DNA from: Mycobacterium ahvazicum
GTDB lineage: Bacteria; Actinomycetota; Actinomycetes; Mycobacteriales; Mycobacteriaceae
Assembly (NCBI RefSeq): GCF_900176255.2
Contig: NZ_FXEG02000005.1
Location: 620,001-684,000, forward strand
Length of the DNA: 64,000 bases
Direction: 5' to 3'
The translations under genes and the position numbers were made by a program. The notes under the pieces were generated by a model that did no database searches, was not told where the DNA came from, and saw only the letters and a list, made by a program, of their open reading frames with translations. Shown here piece after piece: positions 56,546 to 64,000 of this stretch; the stretch's first letter is position 1; every line of letters starts with the position of its first letter.

Positions 56546-57765
56546 CCCTCCACGTTGGAGATCACGAATTGGTCCTCGATCCTTACGACTACGACTTCCA
56601 CGAAGATCCGTATCCGTACTACAAACGGCTGCGCGACGAAGCGCCGTTGTATCGCAATGACGAACTGAAGTTCTGGGCGCTGTCGCGGCATCAGGATGTG
56701 TTGCAGGGATTCCGCAACAGCACAACGCTTTCCAACAAATACGGCGTCTCATTGGACCCGGCGTCGCGCGGCCCGCATGCCAGCAAGACGATGAGCTTCC
56801 TCGCGATGGACGATCCGGCCCACCTGCGGCTGCGCACATTGGTGTCGAAGGGGTTCACCCCGCGCCGCATTCGCGAGCTCGAACCGCGGGTCACCGAAAT
56901 CGCGGTCAAGCACCTCGACACGATGCTGGACGCGGCCGCATCCGGCGGCGCCACTGTCGATTTCGTCGACGAGTTCGCGGGCAAGCTACCGATGGATGTG
57001 ATCTCCGAGCTGATGGGGGTACCCGAGGCCGACCGCGTGCAGGTGCGGGCCTGGGCCGACGGGGTGATGCACCGCGACGAGGGCGTCACCGACGTGCCGC
57101 CGGAGGCGGTCGAGGCGTCGATCAACCTGATCGTGTATTACCAGCAGATGGTCGCCGAGCGGCGCACCAAGCCGACCGACGATCTGACCACCGCGCTGCT
57201 GGAAGCAGAGATCGACGGCGACCGCCTGACCGACGACGAAGTACTCGGCTTCATGTTCCTGATGGTGATCGCCGGAAACGAGACCACCACCAAATTGCTT
57301 GCCAACGCTGCGTTTTGGGGACACAAGAACCCCGACCAGTTGGCAGGAGTCTACGACGATCCCGAACTGGTGACGCCGTGGGTCGAGGAGACCCTGCGCT
57401 ACGACACGTCCAGCCAGATCCTCGCCCGCACCGTGGCCGGCGAGCTCACCCTCTACGGCACCACGATCCCCGACGGGGATGTGGTTCTGCTGCTGCCCGG
57501 CTCCGCCCATCGCGACGAGCGGGTGTTCGATAACCCGGACGACTATGTGATCGGACGTGAAATCGGTTCCAAGTTAATGAGTTTCGGTAGCGGGGCGCAT
57601 TTCTGCCTGGGAGCCCACCTGGCCCGGATGGAGGCACGCGTAGCGCTCACCGAGTTGTTCAAGCGAATCCGCGGATATCAAGTCGACGAGGCCAACGCCG
57701 TCCGCGTCCACTCCAGCAATGTCCGCGGATTCGCTCACCTACCCATCACCGTGGAGACCCGCTGA
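56542..57765 (+). CDS. cyp123: Cytochrome P450 of the CYP123 type
   Basis: 407 residues from ATG 56542, syntenic with Rv0766c. Heme loop MSFGSGAHFCLGAHLARME with ligand Cys355. I-helix MVIAGNETTTKLLANA with the Glu-Thr pair. The K-helix is VEETLRYDTSSQ, and FLAMDDPAHLRLRTLVSKGF is the typical C-helix region. The substrate is unknown. It shares the operon with cyp51 and the small ferredoxin, which may supply electrons to both P450s. One base overlaps the following SDR start. Confidence 0.94.
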   Translation: MTLHVGDHELVLDPYDYDFHEDPYPYYKRLRDEAPLYRNDELKFWALSRHQDVLQGFRNSTTLSNKYGVSLDPASRGPHASKTMSFLAMDDPAHLRLRTLVSKGFTPRRIRELEPRVTEIAVKHLDTMLDAAASGGATVDFVDEFAGKLPMDVISELMGVPEADRVQVRAWADGVMHRDEGVTDVPPEAVEASINLIVYYQQMVAERRTKPTDDLTTALLEAEIDGDRLTDDEVLGFMFLMVIAGNETTTKLLANAAFWGHKNPDQLAGVYDDPELVTPWVEETLRYDTSSQILARTVAGELTLYGTTIPDGDVVLLLPGSAHRDERVFDNPDDYVIGREIGSKLMSFGSGAHFCLGAHLARMEARVALTELFKRIRGYQVDEANAVRVHSSNVRGFAHLPITVETR

Positions 57766-58589
57766 TGCCTCGCTTCGCCCCCCTGCCCGAACGTCGGCCG
57801 GTGATCGTCGCCGGCGCCTCCTCCGGTATCGGAGAGGCCACCGCTATCGAACTCGCCGCCCACGGCTTCCCGGTCGCCCTGGGCGCCCGCCGGGTCGAAA
57901 AGCTCGACGATATCGTCGGCAAGATCAACGCCGACGGTGGCGAGGCGGTCGGATTCCACCTCGACGTCACCGACCCGAACTCGGTGAAAACCTTTGTTGC
58001 ACAGTCGGTCGACGCCCTCGGTGACATCGAGGTACTGGTCGCCGGCGCGGGTGACACCTACTTCGGAAAGCTCGCCGAGATCGCAGGCGACGAGTTCGAA
58101 TCGCAGCTGCAGATCCACCTTGTCGGCGCCTTCCGGTTGGCCTCGGCCGTGCTGCCGGGCATGCTCGAACGCCAGCGCGGCGATCTGATCTTCGTGGGTT
58201 CCGATGTCGCGCTGCGCCAGCGCCCGCACATGGGCGCCTACGGCGCGGCCAAGGCCGCACTGGTCGCCATGGTCACCAATTTCCAGATGGAACTGGAGGG
58301 CACTGGTGTGCGGGCCTCGATCGTGCACCCGGGCCCGACCAAGACGTCGATGGGCTGGAGTCTCCCGGCCGACAAGATCGGTCCCGCGCTGGAGGACTGG
58401 GCCAAGTGGGGCCAGGCGCGCCACGACTACTTCCTGCGCGCGGCAGACCTCGGACGAGCCATCACGTTCGTCGCCGAGACACCGCGTGGTGGATTCATCG
58501 CAAGCATGGAGCTTCAGCCCGAAGCCCCGCTGGCCGACAACAAAGACCGACAGAAGCTCGCCCTGGGCGAAGAGGGGATGCCGTCATGA
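57765..58589 (+). CDS. Short-chain dehydrogenase/reductase between cyp123 and cyp51
   Basis: 274 residues, matching Rv0765c. Motifs: VIVAGASSGIGEATAIELAA, DIEVLVAGAG (the NAG motif is varied to VAGAG), a GSDVALRQRPHMGAYGAAKAALVAMV block with Tyr-x3-Lys. Its ATG overlaps the cyp123 stop (TGATG). It may act on a product of the neighbouring P450s, for example a sterol or lipid alcohol; this is inferred from position only. Confidence 0.92.
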   Translation: MPRFAPLPERRPVIVAGASSGIGEATAIELAAHGFPVALGARRVEKLDDIVGKINADGGEAVGFHLDVTDPNSVKTFVAQSVDALGDIEVLVAGAGDTYFGKLAEIAGDEFESQLQIHLVGAFRLASAVLPGMLERQRGDLIFVGSDVALRQRPHMGAYGAAKAALVAMVTNFQMELEGTGVRASIVHPGPTKTSMGWSLPADKIGPALEDWAKWGQARHDYFLRAADLGRAITFVAETPRGGFIASMELQPEAPLADNKDRQKLALGEEGMPS

Positions 58590-58641
58590 CTTCGCGAATC
58601 GACGATGCGGCGCGCGGCGCGCGGCGAGAAGGAGTGAGCAA

Positions 58642-59994
58642 ATGACAGCCGCCATCGTGCCACGGGTTTCCGGCGGCGAAGAAGAGCACGGCCATCTTGA
58701 GGAATTCCGTACCGACCCAATCGGTTTGATGAAGCGCGTCCGCGAGGAGTGTGGCGACGTCGGTTGGTTCCAGCTGGTCGACAAGCACGTGATCCTGCTG
58801 TCCGGCGCGAACGCCAACGAGTTCTTCTTCCGCTCCGCCGACGAGGATCTCGACCAGGCCGAGGCCTACCCGTTCATGACGCCGATCTTCGGCAAGGGCG
58901 TGGTGTTCGACGCCAGCCCGGAGCGGCGCAAGGAGATGCTGCACAACTCCGCACTGCGCGGCGAGCAGATGAAGGGGCACGCCGCCACGATCGAGGGCGA
59001 AGTCAAGAAGATGATCGCCAATTGGGGCGACGAGGGCGAAATCGAGCTGCTCGACTTCTTCGCCGAGCTGACCATCTACACCTCGACCGCCTGCCTGATC
59101 GGGCTGAAGTTCCGCGAGCAGCTCGACCACCGCTTCGCCGAGTACTACCACCAATTGGAGCGCGGCACCGACCCGCTGTGCTACGTCGACCCGTACCTGC
59201 CGATCGAGAGTTTCAAGCTGCGCGACGAGGCGCGGGTGAAACTCGTTGCACTGGTTCAGGAAATCATGGATCAGCGGATCGCGAACCCGCCCAAGGACAA
59301 GAGCGACCGCGACATGCTCGACGTGCTGGTGTCCATCAAGGACGAAGAGGGCAACTTGCGCTTCTCGGCCGACGAGGTCACCGGCATGTTCATCTCGCTG
59401 ATGTTCGCCGGGCACCACACCAGCTCGGGGACCTCGGCGTGGACCCTGATCGAGTTGATCCGCCATCCCGACGTGTACGCCGAGGTGCTGACCGAGCTCG
59501 ACGAGCTGTACGCCGACGGCCAGGAAGTGAGTTTCCATGCGCTGCGGTCGATTCCGAAGCTGGACAACGTGGTCAAGGAGACACTGCGGCTGCACCCTCC
59601 GCTGATCATCCTGATGCGGGTGGCTCAAGGCGAGTTCGAGGTCGAAGGTTTCCCGATCCACAAGGGAGACTTCGTCGCGGCGTCCCCCGCGATCAGCAAC
59701 CGCATTCCCGAGGACTTCCCCGATCCGGACGCGTTCAAGCCGGACCGCTACAACAAGCCCGAGCAGGCCGACATCGTCAACCGGTGGACGTGGATTCCGT
59801 TCGGCGCCGGGCGGCACCGCTGCGTGGGCGCGGCGTTCGCCCAGATGCAGATCAAGGCGATCTTCTCGGTCCTGTTGCGCGAGTACGAGTTTGAGATGGC
59901 GCAGCCGGCCGACACCTACCACAACGACCACTCCAAGATGGTCGTCCAGCTGGCTCGGCCCGCCAAGGCCCGCTACCGCAAGCGCACCGCCTAG
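58642..59994 (+). CDS. cyp51: Sterol 14-alpha-demethylase (CYP51)
   Basis: 450 residues from ATG 58642, with AAGGAG upstream; the M. tuberculosis enzyme has 451. Heme loop IPFGAGRHRCVGAAFAQMQ with ligand Cys394. I-helix LMFAGHHTSSGTSAW with the CYP51-typical His-Thr in place of acid-Thr. K-helix VVKETLRLHPPL. The N-terminal B'-C region AYPFMTPIFGKGVVFDASPERR is CYP51-like. It removes the 14-methyl group of lanosterol-type sterols with three oxidations. Its true substrate in mycobacteria is unsettled. The ferredoxin gene follows 9 bases later. Confidence 0.97.
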   Translation: MTAAIVPRVSGGEEEHGHLEEFRTDPIGLMKRVREECGDVGWFQLVDKHVILLSGANANEFFFRSADEDLDQAEAYPFMTPIFGKGVVFDASPERRKEMLHNSALRGEQMKGHAATIEGEVKKMIANWGDEGEIELLDFFAELTIYTSTACLIGLKFREQLDHRFAEYYHQLERGTDPLCYVDPYLPIESFKLRDEARVKLVALVQEIMDQRIANPPKDKSDRDMLDVLVSIKDEEGNLRFSADEVTGMFISLMFAGHHTSSGTSAWTLIELIRHPDVYAEVLTELDELYADGQEVSFHALRSIPKLDNVVKETLRLHPPLIILMRVAQGEFEVEGFPIHKGDFVAASPAISNRIPEDFPDPDAFKPDRYNKPEQADIVNRWTWIPFGAGRHRCVGAAFAQMQIKAIFSVLLREYEFEMAQPADTYHNDHSKMVVQLARPAKARYRKRTA

Positions 59995-60210
<216 letters not shown>

Positions 60211-60213
60211 TCC

Positions 60214-60768
60214 ATGACATCACAGGCGTCACACTCGCGCGCAGATCTCGAGGCATGGGTCGAGCGCTGGCTACAGACCAACAAGGACTGCGAAAAGGCC
60301 GGCGACTGGAAGCCGTTGGCCGACTTCTACGCCAAGGACGCGACCTACGGCTGGAACATCGGCCCGAAGGAAGACGTGATGTGCGTGGGTGTCGACGAGA
60401 TCCGCGATGTCGCACTCGGCCTCGAGATGGAGGGCCTGGAGAACTGGGTCTACGAGTACCAGAAGGTGCTCATCGACGAGAAGCAGGGTGAGATCGTCGG
60501 CTTCTGGAAGCAGATCGTGAACAAGGCCGACGGCACCCGCGACGAGATCTACGGCATCGGCGGCAGCTGGTTCCGCCTGAACGCCGAAGGACTAATCGAG
60601 TGGCAACGTGATTTCTTCGATTTCGGTCACGTCGCGTACATGTTCGGCAAGCTGATCGAGTCCGGCGACCTGAGCGACGGGATGCAGAAGCGCATCGAGC
60701 GCAGCATCGCCGGCGAGAAGCTGCCCGGTTACTATCCGCTCGGCCAGGCTCCCGTTCCCATCTGGTGA
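60214..60768 (+). CDS. NTF2-like (SnoaL-type) protein
   Basis: 184 residues, matching Rv0762c. The N-terminal VERWLQTNKDCEKAGDWKPL, then YAKDATYGWNIGPKEDVMCVG, and KADGTRDEIYGIGGSWFRLN, form an NTF2-like pattern. No catalytic residues can be assigned. It is 3 bases after the ferredoxin stop and so the last gene of the TetR-P450 operon. The role in sterol or lipid oxidation is inferred from context. Confidence 0.83.
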   Translation: MTSQASHSRADLEAWVERWLQTNKDCEKAGDWKPLADFYAKDATYGWNIGPKEDVMCVGVDEIRDVALGLEMEGLENWVYEYQKVLIDEKQGEIVGFWKQIVNKADGTRDEIYGIGGSWFRLNAEGLIEWQRDFFDFGHVAYMFGKLIESGDLSDGMQKRIERSIAGEKLPGYYPLGQAPVPIW

Positions 60769-60838
60769 CCTCCCGACCGGTTGGTTGGACCCCCACTTGT
60801 TTACAGCCCGGTGATGCACGTCATAATGGTCAGCGAAT

Positions 60839-60852
60839 GAGAACACGTTCTA
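60839..60852. promoter_or_regulatory. KstR-like box upstream of adhB
   Basis: GAGAACACGTTCTA contains the palindrome AGAACACGTTCT and matches the KstR consensus TnnAACnnGTTnnA except for the first base. It lies 71 bases before adhB. KstR is the TetR repressor of cholesterol-catabolism genes. Control by KstR here is inferred from the motif only. Confidence 0.4.
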
Positions 60853-60922
60853 AATTGCCATCCGGCCCCGGCCGGCCCCTTTCACCGGCATTCGGGTCAG
60901 GGCACGTTAGTGGAGGTCCTTC

Positions 60923-62050
60923 ATGAAGACAAAAGGCGCACTGATCTGGGAATTCAACCAGCCGTGGTCCATCGAGGAAATTGAGATCGGCGACCCCAAA
61001 GCGCACGAGGTCAAGATCCAGATGGAAGCGGCCGGGATGTGCCATTCGGATCATCATCTAGTTACCGGTGGCATCCCGATGGCGGGCTTCCCCGTTCTCG
61101 GCGGCCACGAGGGTGCGGGCATCGTCACCGAGGTCGGCCCCGGCGTGGAGGACATCGCGCCGGGCGACCACGTGGTGCTGTCGTTCATCCCGTCCTGCGG
61201 GCAGTGTCCGACCTGCCAGTCCGGCATGCGCAACCTGTGCGACTTGGGCGCCGGCCTGCTCGGCGGTGAGGCGGTCAGCGACGGCACCTTCCGCATCCAG
61301 GCCCGCGGCCAGAACGTCTTCCCGATGACGCTGCTGGGCACCTTCTCGCCGTACATGGTTGTGCACCGCGCCTCGGTGGTGAAGATCGACCCGTCGGTGC
61401 CGTTCGAGGTGGCCGCCCTGGTCGGTTGCGGCGTCACCACCGGCTACGGCTCGGCGGTCCGCACCGCCGACATCCGGCCGGGCCAGGACGTCGCGATCGT
61501 CGGCGTCGGCGGTGTCGGCATGGCCGCGCTACAGGGTGCGGTCAACGCCGGTGCCCGCTACATCTTCGCGATCGACCCGGTGGAGTGGAAGCGCGACCAG
61601 GCACTGAAGTTCGGAGCCACCCACGTCTACCCGGACATCAACGCCGCGCTGATGGGCATTGCCGAGGTCACTTACGGCCTGATGGCCCACAAGGTGGTCG
61701 TCACCGTCGGCGAGCTGCACGGGGCCGACATCGACAACTACCTGAACATCACCCAAAAGGGCGGGACCTGCGTGCTGACCGCGATCGGCAGCCTGTTGGA
61801 CACCAACGTCAACATCAATCTGGCGATGCTGACCCTGATGCAGAAGAACCTGCAGGGCACCATCTTCGGCGGTGGTAACCCGCAGTACGACATCCCGCAG
61901 CTGCTGTCGATGTACAAGGCCGGCAAGCTCAACCTGGACGACATGGTCACCACCCAGTACCGCCTCGAGCAGATCAACGAGGGTTACCAGGACATGCTGG
62001 ACGGCAAGAACATTCGCGGCGTCATTCGGTACACCGACGCCGACCGGTAA
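60923..62050 (+). CDS. adhB: NDMA-dependent / mycofactocin-associated alcohol dehydrogenase
   Basis: 375 residues, ortholog of Rv0761c. Class-III-like zinc ADH: catalytic-zinc ligands in GMCHSDHHL and GHEGAG, structural Cys cluster CGQCPTCQSGMRNLC, and NAD motif VGVGGVGMAALQGAV. The long insert ARGQNVFPMTLLGTFS and the ending NIRGVIRYTDADR resemble the NDMA-dependent ADHs that hold their nicotinamide and hand electrons to mycofactocin. A strong GGAGG precedes ATG. Substrate: an alcohol, not fixed by sequence. Confidence 0.92.
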   Translation: MKTKGALIWEFNQPWSIEEIEIGDPKAHEVKIQMEAAGMCHSDHHLVTGGIPMAGFPVLGGHEGAGIVTEVGPGVEDIAPGDHVVLSFIPSCGQCPTCQSGMRNLCDLGAGLLGGEAVSDGTFRIQARGQNVFPMTLLGTFSPYMVVHRASVVKIDPSVPFEVAALVGCGVTTGYGSAVRTADIRPGQDVAIVGVGGVGMAALQGAVNAGARYIFAIDPVEWKRDQALKFGATHVYPDINAALMGIAEVTYGLMAHKVVVTVGELHGADIDNYLNITQKGGTCVLTAIGSLLDTNVNINLAMLTLMQKNLQGTIFGGGNPQYDIPQLLSMYKAGKLNLDDMVTTQYRLEQINEGYQDMLDGKNIRGVIRYTDADR

Positions 62051-62065
62051 CCCGACCGGTCCTGG

Positions 62066-64000
62066 GTGACCAGCTTTCCGCACCTCTTGGCGCCGGGGCG
62101 AATCGGCGCCATGACGGTGCGCAACCGGGTCGTCATGTCTCCGATGGAGACGATGTACGGCACCGGCGACGGGCTACCGTCGGCGCGCACCCGCGACTAT
62201 TTCGCCGCTCGTGCCCGCGGTGGGGTCGGGTTGATCACGTTGGGCGCCACCGGGGTCGACCATCACCACCCCGAGACTCCCGGTGGCCTTCATCTGGCCA
62301 CCGACGAGGCGATCGGCGCCCATCGGGCGCTGGTGGAGGTCGTGCACGAACACGGCGCCAAGATCCAGCCGCAGATCGTGCACGCCGGCCCCGACGGGCT
62401 GGGCCCGGAGCTTTTCGGGGTCGAATCGTTGGGGCCATCGGTGATCCCGTCGTATCTCACCGGCCGCCCGTCCAGCGAAATCAGCAAGCGACAACTCCGC
62501 GAAGTCTTCGACTTGTTCAAGGGAGCGGTGCGCCGCGCCGCCGAAGCGGGCTACGACGGTATCGAACTGCACGCCGCACACGGCTACATGCTGCTGGGCT
62601 CTTTCCTTGCACCACAACGTAATCGACGCACCGACGACTATCGGGGTGACTCCACCCGGGGCCGGCTGCGGGTGGTGCTGGAGGCGCTGGCCGCCATTCG
62701 GTCCGAGGTGGGCGACGCGCTGCCCATCACGCTGCGCATCTCCGGCTACGAACGGGTCGCCGGAGGGCGGGCGATCTACGAAACCGCCCGCATGGCAACC
62801 GAACTTGTCGCAGCGGGGGTCGACGCCTTCCACGTCAGCGGCGGGGTGATAGACCGGCTCGTCACGGGCATGGTCAACGCCGCCGACGACGGCGACGCGC
62901 TCAATGTCGGCGCGGCCGCGGCCGTCAAGCAGACGGTCGATGTGCCGGTGATCGCCGTCGGCCGGATCCATGACCCCGTCCGGGCCGAGCAGATCCTCGC
63001 CGATGGACGCGCGGACTTCATCGCGATGGGGCGCCCGCTGCTGGCCGACCCCGATCTGCCCCGCAAACTGCAGACCGGTCAATCGCACCGCATCCGCAAG
63101 TGCATTTCTTGCGAAAACTGTATCGACGCAATGGAACAGCGCTTCTCTGTCGACTGCGCCGTCAATCCCCGCACCGGCAAGGAACGCGAACTGTCTGCGC
63201 CACGCGCCGGTCGCGCCAAGCGCGTCGTGGTGATCGGCGGCGGGCCGGCCGGCCTGGAGGCCGCCCGCGTGGCCGCTCAGCGCGGCCACCGCGTCACGCT
63301 CTTCGAGCGCGCCGGCCAACTCGGCGGCGCGCTGCGCTGGGCCTGCGTGCTGCATCCCGAGAACCAACCGTTCCTACGGTATCTACGCGACGAGATCAGG
63401 CTCAGCACCGCCAAAGTGCATATGGGCCATGCAGTTTCGGTCGACGACGTTCTCGCGCATGCGCCCGACGCCGTGGTGGTCGCCACCGGCGGTCACGTCG
63501 CGGTACCGGCGATTCCAGGAGCCGAGCTGCCGCACGTGCACACCGGGCCGGGTTTGCGTCAGTTGCTCGGCGGCCACGCCGAAGGCACCGATCCGGCCTG
63601 GCAACGGCTGGGCGCCGCGCTACTGGCGGGCCGGCGGCAGCGGCTGGTGCACCCGGCCGCCGTTCGGCTTGCCACCCGCGCCTGGATGCCGGTGGGCCGC
63701 CGCGTCGTCATCATCGGCGGAGACCTGGTCGCCCTGGAACTCGCCGAGTTCCTGGCCGGCCGGGGCCGGCTGGTGTCGATCCTCGAGTCCGGCAAGGACA
63801 TCGCCCCGGAAGTGGGTAACAAGCGCAAGACTGAACACATGGACCGACTCGACCGGCTCGGCGTCACCGTGCACATCCGCGCGGCCGTCGACCGCATCAC
63901 GACCCGGGGCGTGATATTCACCCCGGTCGGTGGGACCACTCGCGAACTGCCCGCCGACAGCGTCGTGATCGCCGGGTCCGTCGAACCCGACACCGCACTG
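62066..64000 (+). CDS. NADH:flavin oxidoreductase with FAD domain (dienoyl-CoA reductase type), partial
   Basis: 645 codons are visible from GTG 62066; the frame is open at the right edge, so the 3' end is missing. Residues about 1-330 form an old-yellow-enzyme TIM barrel (NRVVMSPMETM, GIELHAAHGYMLLGSF, ADFIAMGRPLLADP). KCISCENC plus a Cys 12 residues later ligates a 4Fe-4S cluster. An FAD/NAD half follows (RVVVIGGGPAGLEAARVAAQ, then RRVVIIGGDLVALELAEFL). The layout is that of 2,4-dienoyl-CoA reductase and trimethylamine dehydrogenase. It lies 15 bases after adhB and is probably in the same operon. No Shine-Dalgarno sequence is evident. Confidence 0.9.
   Translation, partial: MTSFPHLLAPGRIGAMTVRNRVVMSPMETMYGTGDGLPSARTRDYFAARARGGVGLITLGATGVDHHHPETPGGLHLATDEAIGAHRALVEVVHEHGAKIQPQIVHAGPDGLGPELFGVESLGPSVIPSYLTGRPSSEISKRQLREVFDLFKGAVRRAAEAGYDGIELHAAHGYMLLGSFLAPQRNRRTDDYRGDSTRGRLRVVLEALAAIRSEVGDALPITLRISGYERVAGGRAIYETARMATELVAAGVDAFHVSGGVIDRLVTGMVNAADDGDALNVGAAAAVKQTVDVPVIAVGRIHDPVRAEQILADGRADFIAMGRPLLADPDLPRKLQTGQSHRIRKCISCENCIDAMEQRFSVDCAVNPRTGKERELSAPRAGRAKRVVVIGGGPAGLEAARVAAQRGHRVTLFERAGQLGGALRWACVLHPENQPFLRYLRDEIRLSTAKVHMGHAVSVDDVLAHAPDAVVVATGGHVAVPAIPGAELPHVHTGPGLRQLLGGHAEGTDPAWQRLGAALLAGRRQRLVHPAAVRLATRAWMPVGRRVVIIGGDLVALELAEFLAGRGRLVSILESGKDIAPEVGNKRKTEHMDRLDRLGVTVHIRAAVDRITTRGVIFTPVGGTTRELPADSVVIAGSVEPDTAL

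Overview
The window is high-G+C DNA from a slow-growing Mycobacterium that is not M. tuberculosis. The gene order matches, in reverse, the M. tuberculosis H37Rv stretch from about Rv0812 down to Rv0761c. Names and Rv numbers come from recalled family and synteny knowledge, not from a search. The species is not resolved. No gap longer than 300 bases lacks a gene. I saw no tRNA, rRNA, CRISPR array or intact insertion sequence.

Layout. 1-4600: tail of an unknown gene, a TIR-domain membrane protein with a PknH-like ectodomain, a class-IV aminotransferase, a YgfZ-like folate protein and a DUF3073 protein. 4660-12750: purM, purF and an SCP-like protein, then an orphan MceA-type protein and a lipoprotein HAD phosphatase, then purL. 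12760-17740: an XRE regulator, small enzymes, aminopeptidase PepC, and the DyP peroxidase-encapsulin pair. 17800-30150 is an accessory stretch: a MOSC/ferredoxin-reductase fusion, an alpha/beta hydrolase, two tandem TetR regulators and a quinone-reductase-like protein sharing one operator type, a haloacid-dehalogenase-like protein, a flavin disulfide reductase, a cupin, VOC and acyltransferase genes, a decayed SDR, a possible P450 scrap, and a wax-ester synthase. 30120-50560: purQ, purS, purC, purB and purD, interleaved with two tandem EmrB-type exporters, an uninterrupted ptrB, cyp126, an esterase and a gamma-glutamyltransferase. 50580-64000: a MarR/aldo-keto reductase pair, then an ALDH-SDR-hydroxyisobutyrate dehydrogenase-CMD operon divergent from the TetR-cyp123-SDR-cyp51-ferredoxin operon, then adhB and a flavin oxidoreductase that runs off the end.

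Working together. Eight de novo purine genes (purM, F, L, Q, S, C, B, D) all lie on the minus strand over 46 kb, with other genes between them. CYP51, its small ferredoxin and neighbouring dehydrogenases form a sterol/lipid oxidation group. The most interesting signals are the TIR-membrane-PknH-sensor architecture and a compact regulon defined by four TGGG-N8-CCCA palindromes around a tandem TetR pair.
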